Translations under genes and position numbers: made by a program | Part shown: piece by piece, positions 1 to 8,320 of the stretch | How the letters are laid out: each line of letters begins with the position of its first letter | How positions within the stretch are numbered: position 1 is the stretch's first letter | From: Frankiaceae bacterium | GTDB lineage: Bacteria; Actinomycetota; Actinomycetes; Mycobacteriales; SCTD01 | Direction: 5' to 3' | NCBI GenBank assembly: GCA_947479995.1 | Contig: CANKBT010000123.1 | Span: 1 to 8,320, forward strand | Length of the DNA stretch: 8,320 bases | The notes under the pieces: model-generated | Seen by the model: only the letters and a program-made list of their open reading frames with translations | Told to the model about the DNA's origin: nothing | The model's database searches: none

Positions 1-6
1 CCGTCT

Positions 7-13
7 GAAGGAG
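7..13 (+). promoter_or_regulatory. Ribosome binding site of ndk
   Basis: A purine-rich GAAGGAG lies 11 bases before the GTG at 25. It matches the 16S anti-Shine-Dalgarno well, although the spacing is at the long end. It supports GTG 25 as the start. No promoter can be judged because the window begins only 24 bases upstream of the gene. Confidence 0.6.
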
Positions 14-24
14 AGCCCCCACCC

Positions 25-435
25 GTGGCCACCGAGCGCACCCTCGTCCTCGTCAAGCCCGACGGCGTCCGCCGCGGCCTCGCCGGCGAGGTCATCTCGC
101 GGCTGGAGGCCAAGGGCCTGACGCTGCTGGCCCTCGAGCTGCGCACCCTGTCGCGCGAGACCGCCGAGGAGCACTACGGCGAGCACCGCGAGCGCCCGTT
201 CTTCGGCGAGCTCGTCGACTTCATCACCGGCGGCCCGCTGGTCGCCCTCGTCGTCGAGGGCCCGAACGCCGTCGCCGGCGTCCGCCGCCTCATGGGCGTC
301 ACCAACCCGGTCGAGGCCACGCCCGGCTCGATCCGCGGCGACTACGCCCTCGAGATCGGCCAGAACCTCGTGCACGGCTCGGACTCCACCGACTCCGCGC
401 AGCGCGAGATCGGGATCTTCTTCCCCGCGCTGTAG
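25..435 (+). CDS. ndk: Nucleoside diphosphate kinase
   Basis: This cytosolic enzyme moves the gamma phosphate from ATP to other (d)NDPs through a phosphohistidine, balancing NTP and dNTP pools. The 136-residue product is the usual length for a bacterial Ndk. The N terminus carries the family signature LVKPDGV (K11 to about V15). The active-site segment NLVHGSDS is complete, with the phosphorylated histidine at H117, the same number as in mycobacterial Ndk. The R-G-D-Y segment and the nucleotide-binding region before it (about 88-110) are also present, and the protein ends with the typical EIGIFFP stretch. The GTG start follows a good ribosome binding site. Ndk commonly sits just upstream of mreB in actinobacteria, often after folC and a DUF4233 gene. 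The hairpin after its stop suggests it ends its own transcript or is only partly read into mreB. Nothing is odd; identification is firm. Confidence 0.98.
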   Translation: MATERTLVLVKPDGVRRGLAGEVISRLEAKGLTLLALELRTLSRETAEEHYGEHRERPFFGELVDFITGGPLVALVVEGPNAVAGVRRLMGVTNPVEATPGSIRGDYALEIGQNLVHGSDSTDSAQREIGIFFPAL

Positions 436-457
436 CACCCGCGCGACGGCGGCCGGG

Positions 458-482
458 CCTCCACCTCGACCCGAGGTGGAGG
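458..482 (+). terminator. Perfect 11-bp hairpin between ndk and mreB, likely terminator
   Basis: Bases 458-468 (CCTCCACCTCG) are the exact reverse complement of 472-482, with a 3-base loop ACC. The repeat lies 22 bases after the ndk stop. A GGG at 455-457 could lengthen the stem by pairing with CCC at 484-486 across a bulged A483. There is no run of T afterwards. Many actinobacterial intrinsic terminators lack a clear U-tract, so a terminator or partial terminator is the simplest reading. It could also be an operator for a dimeric regulator of the mre operon, since a candidate -10 box lies about 25 bases further on. The repeat itself is certain; its role is inferred. Confidence 0.6.
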
Positions 483-506
483 ACCCCGCCGCACCCCGTC
501 AGCCCC

Positions 507-512
507 TACGCT
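507..512 (+). promoter_or_regulatory. Candidate -10 box for the mreBCD-PBP2-rodA operon
   Basis: TACGCT fits the TAnnnT pattern of actinobacterial housekeeping -10 elements. It is a relatively AT-bearing hexamer in a very GC-rich gap. Transcription would start near 519, leaving a leader of about 29 bases that contains the mreB ribosome binding site. I see no recognisable -35 hexamer 16-19 bases upstream, which is common in this phylum but weakens the call. Confidence 0.35.
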
Positions 513-534
513 GACCGCTCCCCCTCGCACCACC

Positions 535-540
535 GGAAGG
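535..540 (+). promoter_or_regulatory. Ribosome binding site of mreB
   Basis: GGAAGG lies 7 bases before the ATG at 548, an ideal spacing. It decides the start, because in-frame ATG codons at 560, 566 and 581 are other possibilities and none has a comparable upstream signal. Confidence 0.7.
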
Positions 541-547
541 CACGCCC

Positions 548-1579
<1,032 letters not shown>

Positions 1580-1591
1580 GACGGGCCCGCG

Positions 1592-2437
1592 GTGCGGGGC
1601 CCCCGCCTGCGCACCCTGCTCGTCCTGCTGGTGCTCGCCGCCTTCACCCTCACGCTGCTCGACAGCGGCCGGGGCAGCGGCGGCCCGCTCGACGCCCTGC
1701 GCCGCGGCTCCGACGCGGTCTTCGGCCCGGCGCAGCGCGCGGTCGGCGGCGCCCTCGGCGCGGCCGGCGACGCCCTCGGCGGGCTGGGCGGCGACGACGA
1801 GGAGCGGCTCCAGCGCGAGAACGACGCGCTGCGCCGGCGGGTGCTGGAGCTCGAGGGCACGCAGGCCGCGGGGGAGCAGCTGCGGCAGCTGCTGCAGCTC
1901 AAGGACCAGGGCGACTACACGGTCGTGCCCGCCCGGGTCGTCGGCTACGGCGCGTTCCAGCCCTTCGGGTCGACGGTCACCCTCGACGCCGGCAGCGACG
2001 ACGGCGTGCGCGAGGACATGACGGTGACGAGCGGCAGCGGGCTGGTCGGCAAGGTGGTGCGGGTCGCCGCCCGCACGAGCACCGTCTCGCTGCTCACCGA
2101 CCCGGTGTTCAGCGTCGGCGTGCGCGTCAACGGCCAGGCCGGCTCGTTCGGCATCGCCAGCGGCTCGGGCCGCGGCGAGCTCGCCCTGCAGCTGGTCGAC
2201 CTGCCCGGCGGCGGCCAGCTCTCCGTCGGCGACGCGCTCGTCACCGCCGGCTCCGACACGTTCGCCGCCGGCGTGCCGGTCGGCCGGGTCAGCGAGGTCG
2301 GCGCCGCCGTGAGCGGCGCCGGCCGCACCGCGACGCTCACGCCCTTCGTCGAGCTCGGCGCGCTCGACGTCGTCGGCGTCGTGGTCGACGGCCCGCGCAC
2401 CGCGCCGCGCGCCGCCGTCCCGCCCGGCCCCTCGTGA
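1592..2437 (+). CDS. mreC: Rod shape-determining protein MreC
   Basis: MreC is a bitopic membrane protein whose extracytoplasmic domain binds and activates PBP2 and links it to MreD and MreB. The 281-residue product shows the expected order. A basic N terminus (R2, R5, R7) and one membrane segment at about residues 8-23 come first. A Gly/Ala-rich linker follows, then a coiled coil at about 70-104 with leucines at heptad-like spacing (L73, L80, L87). The conserved transition into the beta-barrel domain is near 109-118 (YTVVPARVVG), and the beta domain runs to about 270. The GTG start is 12 bases after mreB stops, with AGGA at 1578-1581 overlapping that stop. Starting at a later GTG would remove part of the membrane helix. 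The stop overlaps the mreD start as GTGA, suggesting translational coupling. Sequence conservation outside the MreC core is low, as is normal. Confidence 0.95.
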   Translation: MRGPRLRTLLVLLVLAAFTLTLLDSGRGSGGPLDALRRGSDAVFGPAQRAVGGALGAAGDALGGLGGDDEERLQRENDALRRRVLELEGTQAAGEQLRQLLQLKDQGDYTVVPARVVGYGAFQPFGSTVTLDAGSDDGVREDMTVTSGSGLVGKVVRVAARTSTVSLLTDPVFSVGVRVNGQAGSFGIASGSGRGELALQLVDLPGGGQLSVGDALVTAGSDTFAAGVPVGRVSEVGAAVSGAGRTATLTPFVELGALDVVGVVVDGPRTAPRAAVPPGPS

Positions 2438-2940
2438 GCGGGCCGCGCCTGCTGCTCGGCGCGGCGACCGTGCTCACCGCCCTGCTGCTGCAGACGACCG
2501 TGATGGCGCGGCTGCCCGTGCCCGGCAGCCCGCCGGACCTCGTGCTCGTGCTGGTGCTCGCCTTCGCGCTGGCCGAGGGACCGCGGTCGGGCATGGTCAC
2601 CGGCTTCGTCGCGGGGCTGCTCGCCGACCTGCAGTCCGACCACGAGCTGGGCCGCCTGGCGCTGGCCTACGTCGTCGCCGGCTACCTCGCGGGGCGCGTG
2701 CAGGACGACACCGACCGCTCCACGCTGCTGCCCTTCCTCGTCGTGCTGGGCGGCGCCGTCGCGGCCCTCCTGGCGTACGCCGCGGTGGGGCTCGTGCTCG
2801 GCGACCCGCGCACCGCGGTGTCGGCGCTGGGGCCCGGTCTGGCGGCCTCGGTCGCCTACGATGTGGTCCTCACGCCGTTCGTCGTCCCGGTCGTGGGACT
2901 GCTCGTGCGCCGGGTCGACCCCGACCCCGTGCGCCGCTGA
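2434..2940 (+). CDS. mreD: Rod shape-determining protein MreD
   Basis: MreD is a small polytopic membrane protein of the elongasome that works with MreC. The 168-residue product is almost entirely hydrophobic. Roughly five to six membrane segments can be seen, for example about 4-20, 30-46, 50-65, 68-85 and 95-120. The core phrase GLLADL followed by LALAYVVAGYLAGRV (about 65-89) matches the MreD signature of a G-x-LxDL motif and a GYlaG motif. I set the start at GTG 2434 because it overlaps the mreC stop as GTGA and gives the expected length. The same reading frame is open far upstream inside mreC and mreB, but that part is Arg/Ala/Pro-rich out-of-frame sequence and not protein. The PBP2 gene begins 11 bases after the stop. 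Confidence 0.93.
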   Translation: MSGPRLLLGAATVLTALLLQTTVMARLPVPGSPPDLVLVLVLAFALAEGPRSGMVTGFVAGLLADLQSDHELGRLALAYVVAGYLAGRVQDDTDRSTLLPFLVVLGGAVAALLAYAAVGLVLGDPRTAVSALGPGLAASVAYDVVLTPFVVPVVGLLVRRVDPDPVRR

Positions 2941-2942
2941 GC

Positions 2943-2972
2943 GGAGCAGGGGTGCGACGGGGGCGAGGGGGG
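2943..2972 (+). promoter_or_regulatory. Two competing ribosome binding sites for PBP2
   Basis: GGAG at 2943-2946 lies 5 bases before GTG 2952. GAGGGGGG at 2965-2972 precedes an in-frame GTG at 2976, with 7 bases between its GAGG core and that codon. Both starts leave the membrane anchor intact, and they differ by only 8 residues (MRRGRGGL). I prefer 2952 because it is nearest to the mreD stop and keeps a basic cytosolic N terminus, but 2976 is a real alternative. Confidence 0.5.
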
Positions 2973-5066
2973 CTGGTGGACCGCTCCGGCTCGCGGCTGT
3001 TCGTGCTGAGGGTGCTCGTCGTGGCGGTGCTCGCGACGCTGCTCGGGCGGCTGTGGTTCCTGCAGGTGCACGACGGCGAGGCCTACGCCGTCGCGGCCGA
3101 CAGCAACCGCACCCGGCCGGTGGTCACCACCGCCCCGCGCGGCGAGGTGCTCGACGCGAGCGGCCGCCCGCTCATCAGCAACCGCACGGCGATGGTCGTG
3201 GCGGTCAACCGCTCGCTGCTGCGCCGCGAGCCCGACGGCGGCGACGCCGTGCTCGCCCGGCTCTCGGCCGTCGTCGGCCTGCCGCCCGACGAGCTGCGCC
3301 GGCGCACGACGCCCTGCGGCGAGCGGCTGCCCGACGGCCGGGTCGCGGGCTCGGCCGACGGCTGCTGGGCCGGCTCGCCCTACCAGCCGGTGCCGGTCGC
3401 GCAGTACGACACCCGCGACGCCGCGGCGACCCGCAGCGTGCTCGCGATCGAGGAGAACCGCGAGGACTTCCCGGGCGTGACGGCCGACCTGCAGGCGGTG
3501 CGCGACTACCCGCGCGGCACCCTCGCCGCGCACGTGCTCGGCTACCTGCAGCCCATCTCCGAGGAGGAGGTGGCGCGGCCGGAGTACGCCGGCGTCCAGG
3601 GCAGCGCGCTCATCGGCCGCGCCGGCGTCGAGCAGGTCTACGAGCCGCAGCTGCGCGGCGTCGACGGCGTCGAGCAGCTGCTGGTCGACAAGGACGGCAC
3701 GGTCACCGGCACGGCGAGCACCACGCCGCCGACGCCGGGCTCGACGCTCGTGCTGTCGATCGACGCCGAGGTGCAGGCCGTCGCCGAGCGCGAGCTGCAG
3801 GCGGCCGTCGAGGCGGCGCGCCAGCGGCCCTACTACCGCGGCGGCGGCAACGTCGTCGCCGACTCCGGCTCGGTCGTCGTCATGGAGGCCAAGACCGGGC
3901 GGGTGGTCGCGCTCGCGAGCTACCCGTCGTACGACCCGACGCTGTTCACCGGCGGCATCTCCACCGAGGAGTACCGCGCCCTGCTCGACGAGGCCAACGG
4001 CCAGCCGCTGCTGTTCCGCGCGACGCAGGGCGCGTACGCGCCCGCGTCGACGTTCAAGGTCATCTCCTCGGCCGCCGCGGTCATGGCCGGGCAGGTCGGC
4101 TTCGACGACGTGACGCCGTGCCCCGGCGTGTTCGGCCCGACCCGGCAGAGCAACTTCGGCGACGCCGACCTCGGCGCCCTCACGCTGCGCACGGCGCTCG
4201 TGCGCTCCTGCGACACGAACTTCTACAAGCTCGCGTACGACGCCTGGCTGGCCGACGGCGGGCTGCGGCCGGTCGCCGAGCCGAAGGACCCGATGATCAG
4301 CATGGCGCTGGCCTTCGGCCTCGACGCCCGCACCGGCGTCGACCTGCCGAGCGAGGGCACCGGGCTGGTGCCGACGCGGCAGTGGCGCCAGGAGTACTGG
4401 GAGTCGCTGAAGGACGACTTCTGCGCCGGCGCGGCCAACCCCGCCTTCGACGCCGAGCGGCGTGCGCGCAACCAGGACTCCTGCGTCGACGGCTTCCGCT
4501 TCCGCGGCGGCCAGGCCACCAACTTCGCGATCGGCCAGGGCGAGACGCTCGTGACGCCCCTGCAGCTGGCCAGTGTCTACGCGACCATCGCCAACGGCGG
4601 CACGATCATGACGCCGCGCGTCGGGCGCGCGCTGCTGCCGCCGGGCGGCGGGCCGGCGGTCGAGGTCGCGCCGCAGCCCAAGGGCACCGTGCCGGTGTCG
4701 CCGGAGGTGCTCGCGGCGCTGCGCGACGCGCTGCACGGCGCGGCCAACGAGCCGGGCGGCACCAGCTACGCGACGTTCCTCGGCAGCGGGCTCGACGTCG
4801 CCGGCAAGACCGGCACCGGCGAGGTCAACGGCAAGCAGGACACCTCCTGGTTCGCCTCCTTCGCGCCGTACGACGACCCGGAGCTCGTCGTCGTCGGCGT
4901 CGTCAGCCAGGGCGGCACGGGCGCGTCGACCGCCGCGCCGATGGTGCGCGAGGTCTACGAGGGCATCTACGGCCTGGACGGCAAGCCGGCCGCGCTGCCC
5001 GGCGGCCGGCTCCCGGCCGCGCTGCCGGTGGTGCGCCCCGACGGCACCGTGGCGCTGCCGCCGTGA
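2952..5066 (+). CDS. mrdA: Penicillin-binding protein 2, elongation-specific transpeptidase
   Basis: This class B PBP crosslinks peptidoglycan during elongation, paired with RodA. The 704-residue product has a short basic N terminus and one membrane anchor at about 16-38. A PBP-dimer (pedestal) domain starts with the conserved RGEVLDASGRPL at about 63-74, followed by the C-terminal transpeptidase domain. All three active-site motifs are intact: SxxK at S366-TF-K369 (catalytic serine S366), SxD at S419-C-D421 (the SCDT form usual for this subfamily instead of SxN), and KTG at K619-T620-G621. It is longer than E. coli PBP2 (about 630 residues), with insertions around 118-145 and 485-515 that carry Cys pairs. 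It starts 11 bases after mreD, and its stop overlaps rodA as GTGA. The neighbourhood separates it from the pknA/pknB-linked PbpA and from the division protein FtsI. mrdA is the E. coli symbol; pbpA or pbp2 is used in other species. Confidence 0.96.
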   Translation: MRRGRGGLVDRSGSRLFVLRVLVVAVLATLLGRLWFLQVHDGEAYAVAADSNRTRPVVTTAPRGEVLDASGRPLISNRTAMVVAVNRSLLRREPDGGDAVLARLSAVVGLPPDELRRRTTPCGERLPDGRVAGSADGCWAGSPYQPVPVAQYDTRDAAATRSVLAIEENREDFPGVTADLQAVRDYPRGTLAAHVLGYLQPISEEEVARPEYAGVQGSALIGRAGVEQVYEPQLRGVDGVEQLLVDKDGTVTGTASTTPPTPGSTLVLSIDAEVQAVAERELQAAVEAARQRPYYRGGGNVVADSGSVVVMEAKTGRVVALASYPSYDPTLFTGGISTEEYRALLDEANGQPLLFRATQGAYAPASTFKVISSAAAVMAGQVGFDDVTPCPGVFGPTRQSNFGDADLGALTLRTALVRSCDTNFYKLAYDAWLADGGLRPVAEPKDPMISMALAFGLDARTGVDLPSEGTGLVPTRQWRQEYWESLKDDFCAGAANPAFDAERRARNQDSCVDGFRFRGGQATNFAIGQGETLVTPLQLASVYATIANGGTIMTPRVGRALLPPGGGPAVEVAPQPKGTVPVSPEVLAALRDALHGAANEPGGTSYATFLGSGLDVAGKTGTGEVNGKQDTSWFASFAPYDDPELVVVGVVSQGGTGASTAAPMVREVYEGIYGLDGKPAALPGGRLPAALPVVRPDGTVALPP

Positions 5067-6274
5067 CGACCGAGTGGGGCGTCACGCCGCGCACCTCGCC
5101 GGTGCGCCTGCGCCCGGGCGGCGCCTCGCTGCGCCGGCGCGCGCTGCGGCGGCGGTCGCTCGTGCGCCGCCTCGACGTGCTGCTGCTCGGCGCGGTCGCC
5201 GCCCTCGTCGTCCTCGGGGCGCTGCTGGTCTGGTCGGCGACCCGGCCGCGCCTGCTCGACGCCGGGCTCGACCCGCAGCAGTTCCTGCAGAAGCACCTCG
5301 TCAACGCGCTGCTCGGCCTCGGGCTCGCGGCCGGCGCCGCGCTCGTCGACTACCGCGCGCTGCGCGCGTACGCCCCGGTCGTCTACGTGCTGTCGTGCCT
5401 CGGGCTGGTCGCGGTGCTGTCGCCGCTCGGCTCGACCATCAACGGCGCGCACTCCTGGATCGTGCTGCCGGCCGGCTTCCAGGTGCAGCCGTCGGAGTTC
5501 GCCAAGGTCGCGGTCGTCGTCGGGATGGCGGTGATCCTCGCCGAACGGCACGACGGGGAGGACGTGCCGCGGCACAGCGACGTGCTGCTCGTGCTCGGCC
5601 TGGCGTCCGTGCCGATGCTGCTCATCCTGCTGCAGCCCGACCTCGGCACCATGCTCGTGCTCACCGCGATCATCCTCGGCGTGCTGGCCGTCGCGGCCGC
5701 CCCCGCGCGCTGGATCGCCGGGCTGCTGCTCGCCGGCGTCGCGGTCGCGGTCGGGGCGGTGCAGCTCGGCGTGCTCGAGGACTACCAGCTCGACCGGTTC
5801 ACGGCCTTCGCCGACCCCGACGCCGACCTGCGCGGGGCCGGCTACAACGTCGACCAGGCGCTCACCGCGATCGGCTCCGGCGGCCTGCTCGGCAAGGGGC
5901 TGTTCCAGGGCACGCAGACCAACGGCGCCTTCATCCCCGAGCAGCAGACCGACTTCGTGTTCACCGTCGCGGGGGAGGAGCTCGGGCTCGTCGGCGCCGG
6001 CGCGATCGTGCTGCTGCTCGGCGTCGTGCTCTGGCGCGGCCTGCGCATCGCGTCCGAGGCGAGCGACCTGTTCGGCCGGCTGGTGGCCGCGGGCGTCGTG
6101 TCGTGGTTCGGCTTCCAGGCCTTCGTCAACATCGGGATGACGCTCGGGATCATGCCGGTGACCGGGCTGCCCCTGCCGTTCGTCTCGTACGGCGGGTCGG
6201 CGATGTTCGCCAACCTCGTCGCCGTCGGCCTGCTGCAGAACGTGCACGCCGGCGCCACCGGCGTCCGCGACTGA
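5063..6274 (+). CDS. rodA: RodA, SEDS-family peptidoglycan glycosyltransferase
   Basis: RodA polymerises lipid II into glycan strands in the membrane and acts as a complex with PBP2. The product is 403 residues with about ten hydrophobic segments. Visible SEDS marks are INGAHSWI (conserved Trp at W132), QPSEFAK at 142-148, LQPDLGTM near 192-199, and the external-loop motif IPEQQTDF with the catalytic-type aspartate at D297. The C-terminal GLPLPFVSYGGSAM closes the list. I chose GTG 5063 because it overlaps the PBP2 stop as GTGA; the frame is open further upstream only as an out-of-frame shadow of PBP2. The first 38 residues form a cytosolic tail with 11 arginines before the first helix. It might have to do with positive-inside topology or protein contact, but that is inference. 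FtsW is the main alternative; the mreBCD-PBP2 context favours RodA. Confidence 0.96.
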   Translation: MTTEWGVTPRTSPVRLRPGGASLRRRALRRRSLVRRLDVLLLGAVAALVVLGALLVWSATRPRLLDAGLDPQQFLQKHLVNALLGLGLAAGAALVDYRALRAYAPVVYVLSCLGLVAVLSPLGSTINGAHSWIVLPAGFQVQPSEFAKVAVVVGMAVILAERHDGEDVPRHSDVLLVLGLASVPMLLILLQPDLGTMLVLTAIILGVLAVAAAPARWIAGLLLAGVAVAVGAVQLGVLEDYQLDRFTAFADPDADLRGAGYNVDQALTAIGSGGLLGKGLFQGTQTNGAFIPEQQTDFVFTVAGEELGLVGAGAIVLLLGVVLWRGLRIASEASDLFGRLVAAGVVSWFGFQAFVNIGMTLGIMPVTGLPLPFVSYGGSAMFANLVAVGLLQNVHAGATGVRD

Positions 6275-6299
6275 CCCGGTCGTCCCCGCCGCGCGCCCG

Positions 6300-6305
6300 T
6301 ACCCT
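6300..6305 (+). promoter_or_regulatory. Candidate -10 box for a leaderless radical SAM transcript
   Basis: TACCCT (TAnnnT pattern) ends 6 bases before the ATG at 6312. That is the distance expected if transcription starts on the A of the start codon, giving a leaderless mRNA, a frequent arrangement in actinobacteria. The G run between (6306-6310) is too close to the ATG to serve well as a ribosome binding site. No -35 element stands out. The gene may equally be transcribed from the operon upstream. Confidence 0.4.
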
Positions 6306-6311
6306 GGGGGC

Positions 6312-8225
<1,914 letters not shown>

Positions 8226-8229
8226 GGCC

Positions 8230-8320
8230 GTGACCGCGCCCGCCGGGCCGCCGCCCTGGGCGCGCGCGCCGGCGGACGCCCGCGGCCGGGCGCCCCTGCC
8301 GGGGCAGGGCCCACCGCCCC
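8230..8320 (+). CDS. Possible 5' end of the next gene, perhaps a DUF2344/TIGR03936 protein (partial)
   Basis: A GTG 4 bases after the radical SAM stop opens a frame that stays free of stops to the end of the window, about 30 codons. The translation begins VTAPAGPPPW and ends GQGPPP, a Pro/Ala/Arg-rich tail of the kind that can precede a folded domain. From memory, TIGR03936 proteins in actinobacteria often start with a short Pro-rich stretch, and such a gene is the usual next neighbour. No conserved DUF2344 residues are reached here, and stop codons are rare at this GC content. The only purine stretch (GAGG, 8224-8227) is too close to the GTG. The true start may lie outside the window, leaving this as intergenic DNA. 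Confidence 0.35.
   Translation, partial: MTAPAGPPPWARAPADARGRAPLPGQGPPP
8294..8309 (+). repeat. Short GC-rich inverted repeat after the radical SAM gene
   Basis: CCCTGCC (8294-8300) and GGCAGGG (8303-8309) are exact reverse complements. The innermost pair must open, giving a 6-bp stem with a 4-base loop. GGG at 8288-8290 and CCC at 8310-8312 could extend the structure with bulges. It lies 68 bases after the stop of the radical SAM gene. It could be a weak terminator if this stretch is non-coding, or simply a consequence of GC-rich coding sequence if the next gene starts at 8230. Confidence 0.35.

Noticed and set aside
1..8. TGA at 6-8 as the stop codon of a preceding gene
   Set aside because: A gene ending here is plausible because ndk is often preceded by a DUF4233 gene. 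However, only two codons are visible, so no identity or frame can be supported.
4206..4214. SCD in PBP2 as a broken SxN motif
   Set aside because: Elongation-type PBP2 proteins normally carry SxD, often in the form SCDT, so this is a family trait and not a damaged active site.
2856..4736. Long open frame on the - strand across PBP2 (626 codons)
   Set aside because: The product is low-complexity, rich in Arg, Ala, His, Asp and Gly, with no domain. It mirrors the codon bias of PBP2 on the other strand, as is typical at this GC content.
2861..6274. Apparent giant protein (1137 residues) ending in RodA
   Set aside because: Only the part from about 5063 onwards is real. The first two thirds is PBP2 DNA read out of frame, giving Arg/Ala-rich noise. 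The GTGA overlap explains the join, so there is no fusion.

Overview
The window is a GC-rich stretch, mostly G or C at third codon positions, with frequent GTG starts and compact same-strand genes. Gene content and order (ndk, mreB, mreC, mreD, a class B penicillin-binding protein, rodA, then a TIGR03960-type radical SAM gene) point to a rod-forming or sporulating high-GC actinobacterium. The layout resembles the Streptomyces-type mre locus. The genus cannot be fixed from the sequence alone. No mobile element, CRISPR array, tRNA or rRNA is visible, and all supported genes lie on the + strand.

Layout: (1) 25-435, ndk, a nucleoside diphosphate kinase. (2) 436-547, a 112-base intergenic region holding a perfect 11-bp inverted repeat (458-482), a candidate -10 box (507-512) and a clear ribosome binding site (535-540). 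(3) 548-6274, the cell elongation cluster: mreB, mreC, mreD, PBP2 (mrdA/pbpA family) and rodA. Gaps inside it are 12 and 11 bases, plus two GTGA stop/start overlaps, so it very probably forms one operon. (4) 6275-6311, a short gap with a -10-like TACCCT placed so that a leaderless transcript could start at the next ATG. (5) 6312-8225, a B12-binding-type radical SAM protein of unknown function. (6) 8226-8320, possibly the first codons of the next gene, with a small GC-rich hairpin. No gene-free stretch exceeds 300 bases.

The elongation genes encode one machine. MreB is the membrane-associated actin-like filament. MreC and MreD link it to the periplasmic-side synthases. RodA polymerises lipid II into glycan and PBP2 crosslinks it. 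Catalytic motifs are intact in all the enzymes where I can place them. Ndk is a housekeeping enzyme that commonly sits just upstream in actinobacteria.

The region is largely ordinary conserved core genome. The part least explained by present knowledge is the radical SAM gene. It has a complete CxxxCxxC motif, a second cysteine cluster at its C terminus, and a family-level association with rodA and, from memory, with a DUF2344 protein, RNase E/G and ribosomal protein genes. I found no convincing novel defence or mobile system.
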